Origin: an uncultured Porphyromonadaceae bacterium
GTDB taxonomy: Bacteria; Bacteroidota; Bacteroidia; Bacteroidales; Muribaculaceae
NCBI GenBank assembly: GCA_900544305.1
Contig: UQUV01000026.1
Span: 1 to 42,492, forward strand
Direction of reading: 5' to 3'
Length of the DNA stretch: 42,492 bases
Positions within the stretch are counted from its first letter, which is position 1; every line of letters begins with the position of its first letter. Shown piece by piece: positions 1 to 8,578 of this stretch. The position numbers and the translations under genes were made by a program. The notes under the pieces were generated by a model that was not told the DNA's origin, searched no databases, and saw only the letters and a program-made list of their open reading frames with translations.

Positions 1-62
1 GGGCTCGAACCCAGGACCCCAACATTAAAAGTGTTGTGCTCTACCAGCTGAGCTAGCGAATC
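1..62 (-). tRNA. tRNA-Lys (TTT), 3' end cut by window edge
   Basis: Read on the minus strand, the sequence shows a 7-nt acceptor strand (GATTCGC, 62 to 56), TAGCTCAG, a D-loop with GG, an anticodon stem CAACA/TGTTG around the loop CTTTTAA, and a T-arm with GGTTCGAGCC. The anticodon is TTT, so it reads lysine AAA/AAG codons. The end of the T-stem and the 3' acceptor strand lie before base 1. A consensus promoter sits 36 nt upstream. Confidence 0.95.
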
Positions 63-97
63 TAACCTCGTGCATTCGTTTTTCTCGTTTGCGAGTG

Positions 98-129
98 CAA
101 AGGTATAACAGATTTCTGAACCTTGCAAA
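98..129 (-). promoter_or_regulatory. Promoter of tRNA-Lys
   Basis: On the minus strand there is a perfect -33 TTTG (plus-strand CAAA, 126-129) and a perfect -7 TACCTTTG (plus-strand CAAAGGTA, 98-105), separated by exactly 20 nt. This is the Bacteroidota primary-sigma consensus. The tRNA 5' end lies 36 nt downstream of the -7 box. The rest of the 63-413 intergenic stretch is AT-rich and shows no gene. Confidence 0.8.
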
Positions 130-319
130 TTTTTTGGCACAAAAAATTGCTTTAAAACATAGTTCTTAGAAACTACCACTCATTTTCAAGCATTTATAAA
201 ACAGAAAAATATTCATACATAGCACCCTCCATCAGCAAATTTCACTTCGAAATGGAGTATAATTAACACTGACACAGAAAAATCCTGCACAAAAACCACC
301 ATTTCACCCCAAAAAGTCG

Positions 320-327
320 TACCTTTG
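320..327 (+). promoter_or_regulatory. Promoter -7 element of gpmI
   Basis: TACCTTTG matches the Bacteroidota -7 consensus TAnnTTTG exactly. No good -33 TTTG lies 20 nt upstream, so only the -7 half is well supported. It would give a 5' leader of about 80 nt before the gpmI ATG. Confidence 0.6.
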
Positions 328-413
328 CAGTCGACAAACACCGAAGAACTTTCGGCAACAGAAGATTGTTTAGATTACAAAGAAAAAACAAACATATAAA
401 TACAATAACAATT

Positions 414-1925
414 ATGGGTAAAAAAGCTCTGTTGATGATTTTGGACGGTTGGGGTATCGGCAACCACACTAAAAGTGACGCTATTTTCAGCACTCCAACT
501 CCGTATTGGGACTATCTTGTAAAAACGTATCCTAACTCACAGCTTCAGGCAAGCGGCGAAAACGTAGGTTTGCCCGACGGACAGATGGGTAACTCTGAAG
601 TAGGCCACCTGAACATTGGTGCAGGACGCGTTCTCTATCAGGACCTCGTTAAAATCAACAAGTCAATCGCCGACAAGTCTATCCTTGAAAACAAGGAAAT
701 CAAATCGGCATTCTCTTACGCTAAGGAAAGCGGCAAGGCCATCCACTTCATGGGCTTGACTTCAAACGGCGGCGTTCACAGCTCACTCGAACACCTCTAT
801 GCTCTTTGCGACATCGCAAAAGAATACGGCTTGGAAAAAGTGTTCATCCACTGCTTCATGGACGGCCGTGACACTGACCCGAAGAGCGGCAAGGGCTTCA
901 TCGAAGAAGTAGAAGCTCACTGCAAGAAATCAGCTGGCACTATCGCCTCTATCATCGGACGTTTCTACGCAATGGACCGCGACAAACGCTGGAACCGCGT
1001 GAAAGAAGCCTACGACCTTCTCGTAGAAGGCAAAGGCAAGCAGGCCGACGACATGGTGAAGGCTATGCAGGAATCATACGATGAAGACGTGACTGACGAA
1101 TTCATCAAACCGATTGTCAACTCTACTGTCGACGGTACAATCAAAGAAGGCGACGCTGTTATCTTCTTCAACTACCGCAACGACCGTGCTAAAGAATTGA
1201 CTATCGTTCTTACTCAGCAGGATATGCCGGAAGAAGGCATGAAGACTATCCCGGGCTTGCAATACTACTGCATGACTCCGTACGATTCTTCTTTCAAGGG
1301 TGTTCACATTCTTTTCGATAAGGAAAACGTACAGAACACACTCGGCGAATACCTCGCAAACAACGGAAAGAAACAGCTCCACATTGCTGAAACTGAAAAA
1401 TATGCCCACGTTACATTCTTCTTCAACGGCGGCCGCGAAACTCCGTATGAAAACGAAGACCGTATCCTCGTTCCGTCACCGAAGGTAGCAACTTACGACC
1501 TGAAGCCGGAAATGAGCGCCTACGAAGTGAAGGACAAACTGGTGGAAGCCATCGGAACTGAAAAATACGACTTCATCGTTGTCAACTATGCCAACGGCGA
1601 CATGGTAGGACACACCGGCGTATACGAAGCCATCGAAAAGGCCGTTGTAGCCATCGACAACTGCGTGAAGGACACCGTAGAAGCTGCCAAGGCTCACGAC
1701 TACGAAGTGATTATCATTGCCGACCACGGTAATGCCGACCACGCCATCAACGACGACGGTACTCCAAACACTGCCCACTCGCTGAATCCGGTTCCATGTG
1801 TTTACGTTACTGAAAACACTGGCTGCAAAATCCAGAATGGTATCCTTGCCGACGTAGCTCCGACAATCCTTACTATCATGGGTATGCCGCAACCGGCTGA
1901 AATGACTGGAAAATCATTGATTTAA
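414..1925 (+). CDS. gpmI: 2,3-bisphosphoglycerate-independent phosphoglycerate mutase
   Basis: Cytoplasmic glycolytic and gluconeogenic enzyme that interconverts 3- and 2-phosphoglycerate using two Mn ions and a phosphoserine intermediate. The 503-residue protein begins MGKKALLMILDGWG, whose DGWG supplies a metal ligand. It has MGNSEVGHLNIGAGR with the nucleophilic Ser, FIHCFMDGRDTDP, YAMDRDKRW, and the C-terminal metal sites NYANGDMVGHTG and IIIADHGNADH. The length equals that of the family. I chose the ATG at 414 because the in-frame start at 366 would add a 16-residue tail absent from the family. It is transcribed alone, from a TACCTTTG promoter to a strong hairpin terminator. The main alternative, the cofactor-dependent GpmA, is unrelated in sequence. 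Confidence 0.97.
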   Translation: MGKKALLMILDGWGIGNHTKSDAIFSTPTPYWDYLVKTYPNSQLQASGENVGLPDGQMGNSEVGHLNIGAGRVLYQDLVKINKSIADKSILENKEIKSAFSYAKESGKAIHFMGLTSNGGVHSSLEHLYALCDIAKEYGLEKVFIHCFMDGRDTDPKSGKGFIEEVEAHCKKSAGTIASIIGRFYAMDRDKRWNRVKEAYDLLVEGKGKQADDMVKAMQESYDEDVTDEFIKPIVNSTVDGTIKEGDAVIFFNYRNDRAKELTIVLTQQDMPEEGMKTIPGLQYYCMTPYDSSFKGVHILFDKENVQNTLGEYLANNGKKQLHIAETEKYAHVTFFFNGGRETPYENEDRILVPSPKVATYDLKPEMSAYEVKDKLVEAIGTEKYDFIVVNYANGDMVGHTGVYEAIEKAVVAIDNCVKDTVEAAKAHDYEVIIIADHGNADHAINDDGTPNTAHSLNPVPCVYVTENTGCKIQNGILADVAPTILTIMGMPQPAEMTGKSLI

Positions 1926-1945
1926 TCCAATCAACACATAACAGG

Positions 1946-1972
1946 AAAAGGGAGCCCGTCGCTCCCTTTTTT
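1946..1972 (+). terminator. Rho-independent terminator after gpmI
   Basis: Perfect stem AAAAGGGAGC/GCTCCCTTTT with a 5-nt loop, ending in a run of six T, 20 nt after the gpmI stop codon. Confidence 0.9.
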
Positions 1973-2003
1973 CATATCCACCCTGCAAAACAGAACCGAA
2001 AGC

Positions 2004-2031
2004 CAGAAACTGTAAACCGTAAACTGTAAAC
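2004..2031 (+). repeat. Heptanucleotide array A (4 units)
   Basis: Four consecutive 7-nt units: CAGAAAC, TGTAAAC, CGTAAAC and TGTAAAC. The same (C/T)GTAAAC unit recurs between other genes at 2887-2963 and 37068-37144. The array lies between the gpmI terminator and xth. Confidence 0.7.
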
Positions 2032-2089
2032 CTTTACACTTTCGGGAAAATATGTTTATTTTGCACTATAAACCAAAACAACCATCGAC

Positions 2090-2845
2090 ATGAAATTTAT
2101 ATCTTGGAACGTAAACGGACTGCGCGCCTGCAACGACAAAGGCTTCAGCGACATATTCCGCCAACTGGATGCCGACTTTTTCTGCCTGCAGGAAACAAAG
2201 ATGCAGGCCGGACAACTCGACCTGGAATTTGAAGGCTATCGCTCCTACTGGAACTACGCGGAAAAGAAAGGATATTCGGGCACGGCAATTTTCACGAAAC
2301 ACGAGCCTCTCAGCGTGACTTACGGCATCGACATCGAACACCACGACAAGGAAGGCCGTGTCATCACTATGGAGATGCCCGACTTCTATCTGGTAACCGT
2401 CTATACCCCCAATTCGCAGGACGGACTGAAACGCCTTGACTATCGCATGACTTGGGACGACGACTTCCGCACCTACCTTCAGGAACTCGACAAGAAGAAA
2501 CCGGTTGTAGTGTGCGGCGACTTGAATGTGGCCCACAAGGAAATCGACCTCAAGAACCCGAAATCCAACCGCAAGAACGCCGGCTTCACCGACGAAGAAC
2601 GTGAGAAATTCACCCTACTTCTCGAAGCCGGATTCACTGATACGTTCCGTCACTTCTACCCCACGCAGGAAGGCATCTATTCCTGGTGGTCATATCGCTT
2701 CAAGGCACGCGAAAAGAACGCGGGCTGGCGTATTGACTATTTCCTTGCATCAAAACGCCTGGACGGCCAATTAAAAGCCGCTACAATCCACACAGACATA
2801 TTCGGTTCCGACCATTGTCCGGTGGAAGTCGACATTGATTTTTGA
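2090..2845 (+). CDS. xth: Exodeoxyribonuclease III / AP endonuclease
   Basis: DNA-repair nuclease of the exonuclease III/APE1 (EEP) family, which incises at abasic sites and trims 3' blocked ends. The 251 residues carry the family's signature blocks in order: SWNVNGLRA at the N-terminus, FCLQETKMQ with the metal-binding Glu, the catalytic GDLNVAH, NAGFTDEER, YSWWSYR, GWRIDYFLAS and the terminal SDHCPVEVDI with the catalytic Asp-His. Start and length fit the family (about 250-270 aa). Just upstream, TTATTTTG (2056-2063) resembles a -7 element with one mismatch. It looks monocistronic; heptanucleotide arrays lie on both sides. The symbol xth is used in the broad sense (exoA in some annotations). 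Confidence 0.95.
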   Translation: MKFISWNVNGLRACNDKGFSDIFRQLDADFFCLQETKMQAGQLDLEFEGYRSYWNYAEKKGYSGTAIFTKHEPLSVTYGIDIEHHDKEGRVITMEMPDFYLVTVYTPNSQDGLKRLDYRMTWDDDFRTYLQELDKKKPVVVCGDLNVAHKEIDLKNPKSNRKNAGFTDEEREKFTLLLEAGFTDTFRHFYPTQEGIYSWWSYRFKAREKNAGWRIDYFLASKRLDGQLKAATIHTDIFGSDHCPVEVDIDF

Positions 2846-2886
2846 CAAGGATTATAGATTTAGGGACTATAAATGGAATTCATATA

Positions 2887-2963
2887 CCATAACCTATACC
2901 CCCTAACCTCTAACCCATAACCTCTCAACAGTAAACCGTAAACCGTAAACTGTAAACTCATAA
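2887..2963 (+). repeat. Heptanucleotide array B (11 units, composite)
   Basis: Seventy-seven bases divide without slippage into eleven 7-nt units. Five are TAAC-type (for example CCATAAC, CCCTAAC, CTCTAAC), one is a junction unit (CTCTCAA), four are GTAAA-type (for example CCGTAAA, CTGTAAA), and the last is CTCATAA. It fills most of the gap between xth and the next gene and ends 4 nt before that gene's ATG. Confidence 0.75.
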
Positions 2964-2967
2964 TAAC

Positions 2968-3435
2968 ATGTACGAAGAAAGAATAGAAAAAGCCGTTGAC
3001 TACTTCAAGCAGGGCTACAACTGCTCGCAATCGGTCGTGGCAGCCTTTGCCGACCTCTACGGCATCGACCATAATCTGGCAGTTCGCATGGCGGCATCGT
3101 TCGGAGGCGGAATCGGCCGCATGCGCCAAACTTGCGGAGCCGCCTGCGGCATGTTTCTGCTTGCCGGATTAGAGACAGGCTGTACCGACCCTACAAACCG
3201 TGAAGGGAAAGGAGCCAACTACGCCGTAGTGCAACAGCTTGCCGAGAAATTCAAGGCCGAAAACGGCTCCATTATCTGTGCCGAGCTGCTTGGTCTCAAA
3301 CCGAAAGCCCCTACACCATCGGAACCGGAAGCACGCACGGCTGAATACTACAAAAAACGCCCTTGTGTGAAAATGGTTGAAACAGCCGCCCGCATTTTTG
3401 CCGAATTCCTCACCGAAAGACAGAAAGAAAAATAG
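2968..3435 (+). CDS. C_GCAxxG_C_C-type putative redox protein
   Basis: 155-residue cytoplasmic protein that I assign to the C_GCAxxG_C_C family (assignment from memory), whose biochemical role is not established. It begins with the family's helical start (KAVDYFKQGYNCSQSV). Next come FGGGIGRMRQTCGAACG with its paired cysteines, a glycine-rich hydrophobic stretch, GCTD, an IICAELLG block and a late RPCVKMV. The six spaced cysteines would suit metal or thiol chemistry, but that is inference. No signal peptide or membrane segment is visible. The start at 2968 abuts the heptanucleotide array and no standard promoter is evident, so the array may contain or replace it, or transcription may read through from xth. 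It ends at a two-way terminator shared with the convergent gene. Confidence 0.8.
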   Translation: MYEERIEKAVDYFKQGYNCSQSVVAAFADLYGIDHNLAVRMAASFGGGIGRMRQTCGAACGMFLLAGLETGCTDPTNREGKGANYAVVQQLAEKFKAENGSIICAELLGLKPKAPTPSEPEARTAEYYKKRPCVKMVETAARIFAEFLTERQKEK

Positions 3436-3479
3436 TGCCGGACCGGCACAAAGCCGCCCGACACTTCATTTAATCCCAT

Positions 3480-3513
3480 AAAAAAGCCCGGCATTACGCC
3501 GGGCTTTCATTTT
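3480..3513. terminator. Bidirectional terminator
   Basis: Stem AAAGCCCGGC/GCCGGGCTTT with loop ATTAC. It is flanked by A-runs on the left and T-rich sequence on the right, so it can end both the rightward gene stopping at 3435 and the leftward gene stopping at 3530. Confidence 0.9.
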
Positions 3514-3529
3514 CCATATAGGGCTGTTA

Positions 3530-5950
3530 TTATTTTACAACCTTGATTGCTGTATTGTCATTGAACTTGAGGATATACATACCCTTAGCCAAGTCTTGAG
3601 CATTTACAACTGTTTCACCGTCAACTGCTGCTGAAGCAACCTTTTGGCCTGCTACGTTGTAAACGTCAACCATAGAAGCATTAGAACCCTTAACCACGAA
3701 GTTGCCGTCAACCACTGATACAACTACTGCAGAAGTTTCAACACCTTCTACGCTTGAGCCGTCACCCTGAGCAATTGTAAAGCGTGCAGATGAACCCGGG
3801 TTAGAAACAGTTACATAAGTGTAACGGTCCTTGATTTCAGTTGGAAGCGGGTCAACATCAAATGTCAAAGACAATGTACCTGCAGTTTGGTCATAGTTAG
3901 TAGAGTAGTTTACCCAATTATACAAAGCACCTTCAGAATCTTCTACTGTCCAAGCATCCGGAACATAGTAAGCATCGATGTCGAATGTCTTAGAACCACC
4001 TTCTACCGGAGCATCAAATCTGTAGTTACCGTCAGTTGTTCTGAACCAAGTGTAAGTAATGTTAAATGTAAACATACCACCATACACGCTTTCTCCATCT
4101 TCTGTCTGAAGTGCATTTACAGAACCCATTTTGCCATCAGCGAACAAAACATAGAAGTTATCATACCGAGGAGCAATTCCATTTGCCATTGCACACAATG
4201 GAGCCAAACCTACGCCATCAGGTATTACCAATTCAATAAATATATCCGTTGTGATAGTCGGAACTACAATTTGAACCAATTCACCCACCTTCTCAGTGAA
4301 TGTAAATTCAATCATTTGAGTATCTCCACCATTAACATAATAGCTGTAAGCATCTTCAGATGGAATAGCCTGACCAGAAGCAATCACATCACCAATACTA
4401 CCATCAGCTTCTACTTTACGAACATTGATTTGAATAGGCAGACTGGTATCACCTGTAATTTCAAATACCGGGAAGTACACAGATGACAAAGCATAATCAG
4501 CTGTATGAGGTATATATGTACCAAAGCCTCGTACCCCCGATTCATTGCTATACAAGTCTTGCCACCAAGCACCATCTTCACCTGAGTTAGAAGGTAGATA
4601 GCTTAATGAAGATATATCATTTAAGTTATAGTTCATTGTTCCATAAAAGTCTGTGCCATCCATGAAATCTTCTGGGCATCCACCGGCCTGAAGGAAACCT
4701 TTCCCTTCTTGACCTTGAGCACTCCAAGGACCAAATTGATAGCTTGCTGATTTTCCTTCGAATGTCTGAGTAAGTGTCGGATAATAAGCCTGGCACAAAG
4801 GATATTCAACAACCAAATTTTTGTCAGAAGAATAAAGTGTCACAGGTTCATTATTTTCATATGTTTCATATTCCCATTCGCTTTCTGCAGGAACAATTGA
4901 AGTATTAGCAAATGTTGTCGGCTGGTAAGCACCTGTCAAAGAAGCATTAGGATAAGAACCACCAGTAGATACAGAAGGACCAAAATACAAGTTCATGTGA
5001 GCATAAGAAGCATCCGGAGTTACGGCACCAACAGTAACATTGTCAAGAGCCATATCCTGGCCAGCCTTACCAACATAACGGAATGCAAATTTCACTGACT
5101 TGCCAGCATACTCGTCAATATTTAAAACGAAGCATTTCCAAGGACAAACACTCAATGTATAGTCCAACTCTGCAGTTGTATAATTTACAAGGGCATCGTC
5201 ATCAATAGCATTCCAAAGTTCTGTCCAGTTTGCACCATTATCAGTTGAAACCAATACCTCAAGATTAGTATTGCGTGCTGTAAATTCATAAACCGGAGGT
5301 TGTTGGAAAGCTTTATCGGAATTCACAAGACACCAACCCGGAGAATAACTCAACATAAAGTTCAACTTATCGCCAGCTTTCGGAGTTACAGCCGGAGAGA
5401 TCAACCATTCATCCTGTTCCGGGAATGTGATCTGGAATGTTTCCATATCGAGCGTAAGTGCAGTTGAGATATGCATTTGCACCTTACCATCAAAAGGAGC
5501 GGAGTAATAGCTGGCTCCACTTGCCTCCCAAGTCCAGTTTCCGTCAGCACCGTTAGGGTCAGTCCCTACCTTTGATTCGTCTACCCAACCTGAAGGGATC
5601 CAATCTTCCGATGTTCCGTCCCAACCTTCAAAACCTTCAAAAAGTGTTGAATTTTCCGCTGCAACTACAACCGGTTTTACAAAACGAGAAGTATTAACTT
5701 TATTAGAAACTACGTTTGCCACACGCTTTAGGCTACCGTCTTTAGCACGCACAACAGACACAGCACCCTTTTGGGCAACAACATTTTGTTCTGCATCAAA
5801 AGCGACCGCCTTCATGTTTGCTTTTGATGCACTCGGCATCACATTCAATTGCTGAACAGGAAAGGCCGCTTTCTGATATACATTATCAGCATTCACCGAC
5901 ATCCCTGCAACCGCCAACATTGTGGCTGAAAAAAGTAATGTTCGTTTCAT
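3530..5950 (-). CDS. Secreted choice-of-anchor-J-type protein with T9SS sorting domain
   Basis: 806-residue exported protein. A signal peptide (MKRTLLFSATMLAVAGMSVNA) is followed by a pro-like region. From about residue 100 comes a jelly-roll-like domain that starts LFEGFEGWDG and runs to about residue 310. I recognise it as the choice-of-anchor J/cleaved-adhesin type, a likely ligand-binding module. The middle (about 320-700) is beta-rich and unassigned. The last 70 residues (VDGNFVVKGSNA, VDVYNVAGQKV, LAKGMYILKFNDN, IKVVK) match the type A T9SS C-terminal signal pattern, implying export through T9SS and display or release at the cell surface. It has its own promoter with perfect -33 and -7 boxes and a two-way terminator. 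No catalytic motif is evident, so adhesin or binding protein is the best guess. Confidence 0.8.
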   Translation of the reverse strand: MKRTLLFSATMLAVAGMSVNADNVYQKAAFPVQQLNVMPSASKANMKAVAFDAEQNVVAQKGAVSVVRAKDGSLKRVANVVSNKVNTSRFVKPVVVAAENSTLFEGFEGWDGTSEDWIPSGWVDESKVGTDPNGADGNWTWEASGASYYSAPFDGKVQMHISTALTLDMETFQITFPEQDEWLISPAVTPKAGDKLNFMLSYSPGWCLVNSDKAFQQPPVYEFTARNTNLEVLVSTDNGANWTELWNAIDDDALVNYTTAELDYTLSVCPWKCFVLNIDEYAGKSVKFAFRYVGKAGQDMALDNVTVGAVTPDASYAHMNLYFGPSVSTGGSYPNASLTGAYQPTTFANTSIVPAESEWEYETYENNEPVTLYSSDKNLVVEYPLCQAYYPTLTQTFEGKSASYQFGPWSAQGQEGKGFLQAGGCPEDFMDGTDFYGTMNYNLNDISSLSYLPSNSGEDGAWWQDLYSNESGVRGFGTYIPHTADYALSSVYFPVFEITGDTSLPIQINVRKVEADGSIGDVIASGQAIPSEDAYSYYVNGGDTQMIEFTFTEKVGELVQIVVPTITTDIFIELVIPDGVGLAPLCAMANGIAPRYDNFYVLFADGKMGSVNALQTEDGESVYGGMFTFNITYTWFRTTDGNYRFDAPVEGGSKTFDIDAYYVPDAWTVEDSEGALYNWVNYSTNYDQTAGTLSLTFDVDPLPTEIKDRYTYVTVSNPGSSARFTIAQGDGSSVEGVETSAVVVSVVDGNFVVKGSNASMVDVYNVAGQKVASAAVDGETVVNAQDLAKGMYILKFNDNTAIKVVK

Positions 5951-6013
5951 TTGATATAAATTTAAAAGATTAAGTTGCTTTTTTGATTACATACAACCTT
6001 ACATTGCATATGG

Positions 6014-6045
6014 CAAAAGTAAAGAAGTTTTTTGAAATTTTCAAA
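6014..6045 (-). promoter_or_regulatory. Promoter of the 806-aa secreted protein
   Basis: Minus-strand -33 TTTG (plus CAAA, 6042-6045) and -7 TACTTTTG (plus CAAAAGTA, 6014-6021), both perfect, 20 nt apart. The leader to the start codon is about 60 nt. Confidence 0.8.
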
Positions 6046-6127
6046 CATTTGGCTAAAAAATATTACCGAAACAAGCAATTTTATTACCATGTTTCAAAAA
6101 TAAACGCCAAAACCGAATAAATCAAAA

Positions 6128-6181
6128 GGAAAAAGCCTGTTTGCAAAAGCGTATCAATATACATCCTTTACAAACAGGCTT
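6128..6181 (-). terminator. Terminator of the SusCD operon
   Basis: Perfect 11-bp stem AAGCCTGTTTG/CAAACAGGCTT (6133-6143 with 6171-6181), followed on the minus strand by TTTTTCC. The 27-nt loop is long for a simple terminator, but the stem and T-run directly after the last operon gene support the call. Confidence 0.7.
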
Positions 6182-6199
6182 AATATATGTCACCTAATA

Positions 6200-7537
6200 T
6201 TAATTCAAGCTGACTACAACTGAATTGCCAGCAGCATCAGTCATTGTAATAGAAGTAACTGCCAACGGTGAATTACCTTCCAAAGTGAACTTGGTAGAAA
6301 TCAACGAAACCATATTTCTAAATGATTCGAACTGACGATAGAATACCATAGCATTGCTTGCCTTGCTTGATGAAGAAGCTTCTGTAGCTTCCTGATTGAA
6401 TGCAAGAGTTACGGCATTGTCGCCTTCAACAGTAGAATCAAGATAGTACTCACCTTCAAATTTGTTAGTCTTGAACGTAAACGCCATCTTGTTTTCTGTC
6501 GCATTCCATCCGTACTGCAAATACTGCAAGCTACCGTAACCAGCCTTCTGGCAATCAGACTGCATCTGGTTGAACAAAGTCTTATACTGGTCGCTCATCT
6601 GATTGCGGTCAAGACGCCATACCATTCCATCAGCCAAGAAATATTCAGCAACTGTACCGGCAGAAATAGTAGCATCCTGGCCTTCATCGGTACATTCGAG
6701 AATTCCAGCCTCATTCAACTTAAAGTTCTGTACCTTGAATTTATTGTTATCTCCAGTAAAAGGAGAAGAAAGACTTACAGTAGCATCAACCCCAATAACA
6801 TAAGAGCAAGTGAAAGTATAGGATTCAGCTGAAACTTCAGTATTAACGATCGAAAGTACACCGCCTCCCATTCCTGTCACTTTATAGCTTTCTTCACCTG
6901 CAGTAAGGTACATAGCTTTAGCTTTTGACGGGAAAAGCTGATTTTTAACTGCATTGTAGGCAGTATAGTAATCCTCCCACTTTTCAATTGTCTTAGTTTC
7001 ACCACCAACGGTATAAGTCGCACCTTTAGGGAACTTGATCATCTTCATACCAACTCCATGCTTTTTACCACGAAGATCAAAGGATCCATCAGTATTCTTG
7101 CCGTTGATCACAAATTCATAATCACCAAGATGTCCCTTACCATCCTGTTGTGGGTCAGAAAAGCAGTGGAGCAGCGGATTATAAGTATTAAAACTTAATA
7201 CAGGTCCCATATCGCCAATCAATGTATAAGCAGTCGGTTCCTCATCTTCCACATAAACATTATTAGTTGCGACACTATTTTTTGCAGCCATGATAACTGC
7301 TGAATTCGGGCTGAACTTCATGAGAATCGGATAAGCCGGTTCGCTTTCATTAGCAAAATATTGCAGCACCCAGCCTTCAGTCTCCGCACATAAGTCATTC
7401 TTGTACTCAACCAGAGTCTTGTTCATTCGTTCAGCTGACGAATCTTCCCAAATATCCTCTTCAGTCATTCTACAAGAGCTTGCTCCCAAAAGAAGAGAAG
7501 AAGACAATATAATTGCAAATGTTTTTTTCATTTTCAT
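6200..7537 (-). CDS. DUF4302-like lipoprotein
   Basis: 445-residue exported lipoprotein: a basic start, a hydrophobic core and the lipobox GASSC with Cys22 as the lipidation site. The body resembles DUF4302 proteins (ETEGWVLQYFANESEPAYPILMKF near the N-terminus, a central FDLRGKKHGV block), a Bacteroidota family of unknown function often found behind SusC/SusD pairs. I chose ATG 7537 over the upstream TTG at 7546; ATG 7531 is also possible. It is the last gene of the operon, 17 nt after the metallopeptidase. Its likely place is the outer membrane, as an accessory binding or processing subunit of the SusCD complex (inference). No catalytic residues are recognisable. Confidence 0.75.
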   Translation of the reverse strand: MKMKKTFAIILSSSLLLGASSCRMTEEDIWEDSSAERMNKTLVEYKNDLCAETEGWVLQYFANESEPAYPILMKFSPNSAVIMAAKNSVATNNVYVEDEEPTAYTLIGDMGPVLSFNTYNPLLHCFSDPQQDGKGHLGDYEFVINGKNTDGSFDLRGKKHGVGMKMIKFPKGATYTVGGETKTIEKWEDYYTAYNAVKNQLFPSKAKAMYLTAGEESYKVTGMGGGVLSIVNTEVSAESYTFTCSYVIGVDATVSLSSPFTGDNNKFKVQNFKLNEAGILECTDEGQDATISAGTVAEYFLADGMVWRLDRNQMSDQYKTLFNQMQSDCQKAGYGSLQYLQYGWNATENKMAFTFKTNKFEGEYYLDSTVEGDNAVTLAFNQEATEASSSSKASNAMVFYRQFESFRNMVSLISTKFTLEGNSPLAVTSITMTDAAGNSVVVSLN

Positions 7538-7554
7538 AAAAATCAAAGGGTGAA

Positions 7555-8553
7555 TTAATTTTGAGATTCAGTACCTACCGGTATATCGTAAACCTGTTTT
7601 CTTAACTCATCAAGAACTTCAAGGCTATAGGTATTCTGACGTTCCTGTACTTCTGCACGCAAAGCGTCAAGATCCATCTGCCAAGAATCACGGAACCACT
7701 GACGAGCTATTTCCACCTTCTGGAGAATAATAGACTTACCATCTACACCATCATTATCAGCTACCTCTACAAGAGACTGACCCTGCACTTCCCAACCTTT
7801 AGATGCGGTATCAAGAAGCTTGTCCCATTCCTCTTGAGTATCCGTAATATAGTGCGCAATTGTTTCTGCAAAGTCTTCACGATACTCGCTGCTGGCGTAA
7901 GTAGAAACAAAGCCCAAAGAAGCTGTCACATTGTGAATACGATCCTGCCAAGAAGTAGGGTCATAGTGTCCAGTTGACAACTGGTCAAAAGATACTGGAT
8001 ACGTTTTCGTCTGGTGAAGGATGTGAGCGAACTCGTGGTGCATTGTCAAGAAATAGAATTCATTCAAGCTTTCAAAACTTGACACATCCATTTGATTGAC
8101 ATAGAAAAGAGACACCTTCAAACCGCCTTCTGCCAAACCTAATACGATTGTTTCGTTTGCCGGATTCACAGCAGCAGAACCGATAAGGTGAAGAATACGC
8201 GGACCGTACTTCTTCATAAAATTAGGGTCGGAAGTCACAATCTTGTCATACACATCAAACCAAAGATATTTGGTCAGTACTGCCAAATCGACAGAATTTT
8301 CATACTTGGCAGGAATCAGGTTGTATTCCATGTCTGTTCCAACGTCCTGCAATTTATAGCGGAACTGAATGTTGTACTTCTTCAAATAATTGTCCTCACA
8401 AAACTTATCGAGCTGATAAGTAGGAGAAGTCGGATCCAATTCCTCCGTATCTGTAAAAATGCTCTGCGGATTCAAATCATCTTCAACACAAGAAGAAAAG
8501 ACAAACATCGCACAGACGATAAACGATATTTTGAAAATTAAATTCTTCATCAT
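7555..8553 (-). CDS. Zinc-binding metallopeptidase lipoprotein (Mx1-like)
   Basis: 332-residue lipoprotein with lipobox VFSSC (Cys22). It contains a clear HExxH zinc site, HEFAH at residues 173-177 in the context TMHHEFAHILHQ. Further downstream EDFAETIAHY could supply the third ligand (an H-E-(A/F)-x-H...E arrangement). It fits the 'putative zinc-binding metallo-peptidase' group (Peptidase_Mx1) that accompanies SusC, SusD and DUF4302 genes. It probably acts at the cell surface, trimming a peptide or protein ligand for import through the SusC channel. That role is inferred from context and the substrate is unknown. It starts with two ATG codons (8553 and 8550) and lies 25 nt after susD. Confidence 0.8.
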   Translation of the reverse strand: MMKNLIFKISFIVCAMFVFSSCVEDDLNPQSIFTDTEELDPTSPTYQLDKFCEDNYLKKYNIQFRYKLQDVGTDMEYNLIPAKYENSVDLAVLTKYLWFDVYDKIVTSDPNFMKKYGPRILHLIGSAAVNPANETIVLGLAEGGLKVSLFYVNQMDVSSFESLNEFYFLTMHHEFAHILHQTKTYPVSFDQLSTGHYDPTSWQDRIHNVTASLGFVSTYASSEYREDFAETIAHYITDTQEEWDKLLDTASKGWEVQGQSLVEVADNDGVDGKSIILQKVEIARQWFRDSWQMDLDALRAEVQERQNTYSLEVLDELRKQVYDIPVGTESQN

Positions 8554-8578
8554 AACAAATTCTTATTAAAAAACTACA

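Noticed and set aside
366..413. Upstream in-frame start for gpmI
   Set aside because: It would add 16 residues ahead of the conserved MGKKALLMILDGWG start.
2004..2963. Heptanucleotide arrays as a CRISPR array
   Set aside because: Units are 7 nt with no spacers and no cas genes nearby.
7538..7546. TTG start for the DUF4302-like protein (and TTG at 10267 for SusD)
   Set aside because: ATG codons a few residues downstream give normal lipoprotein signals.
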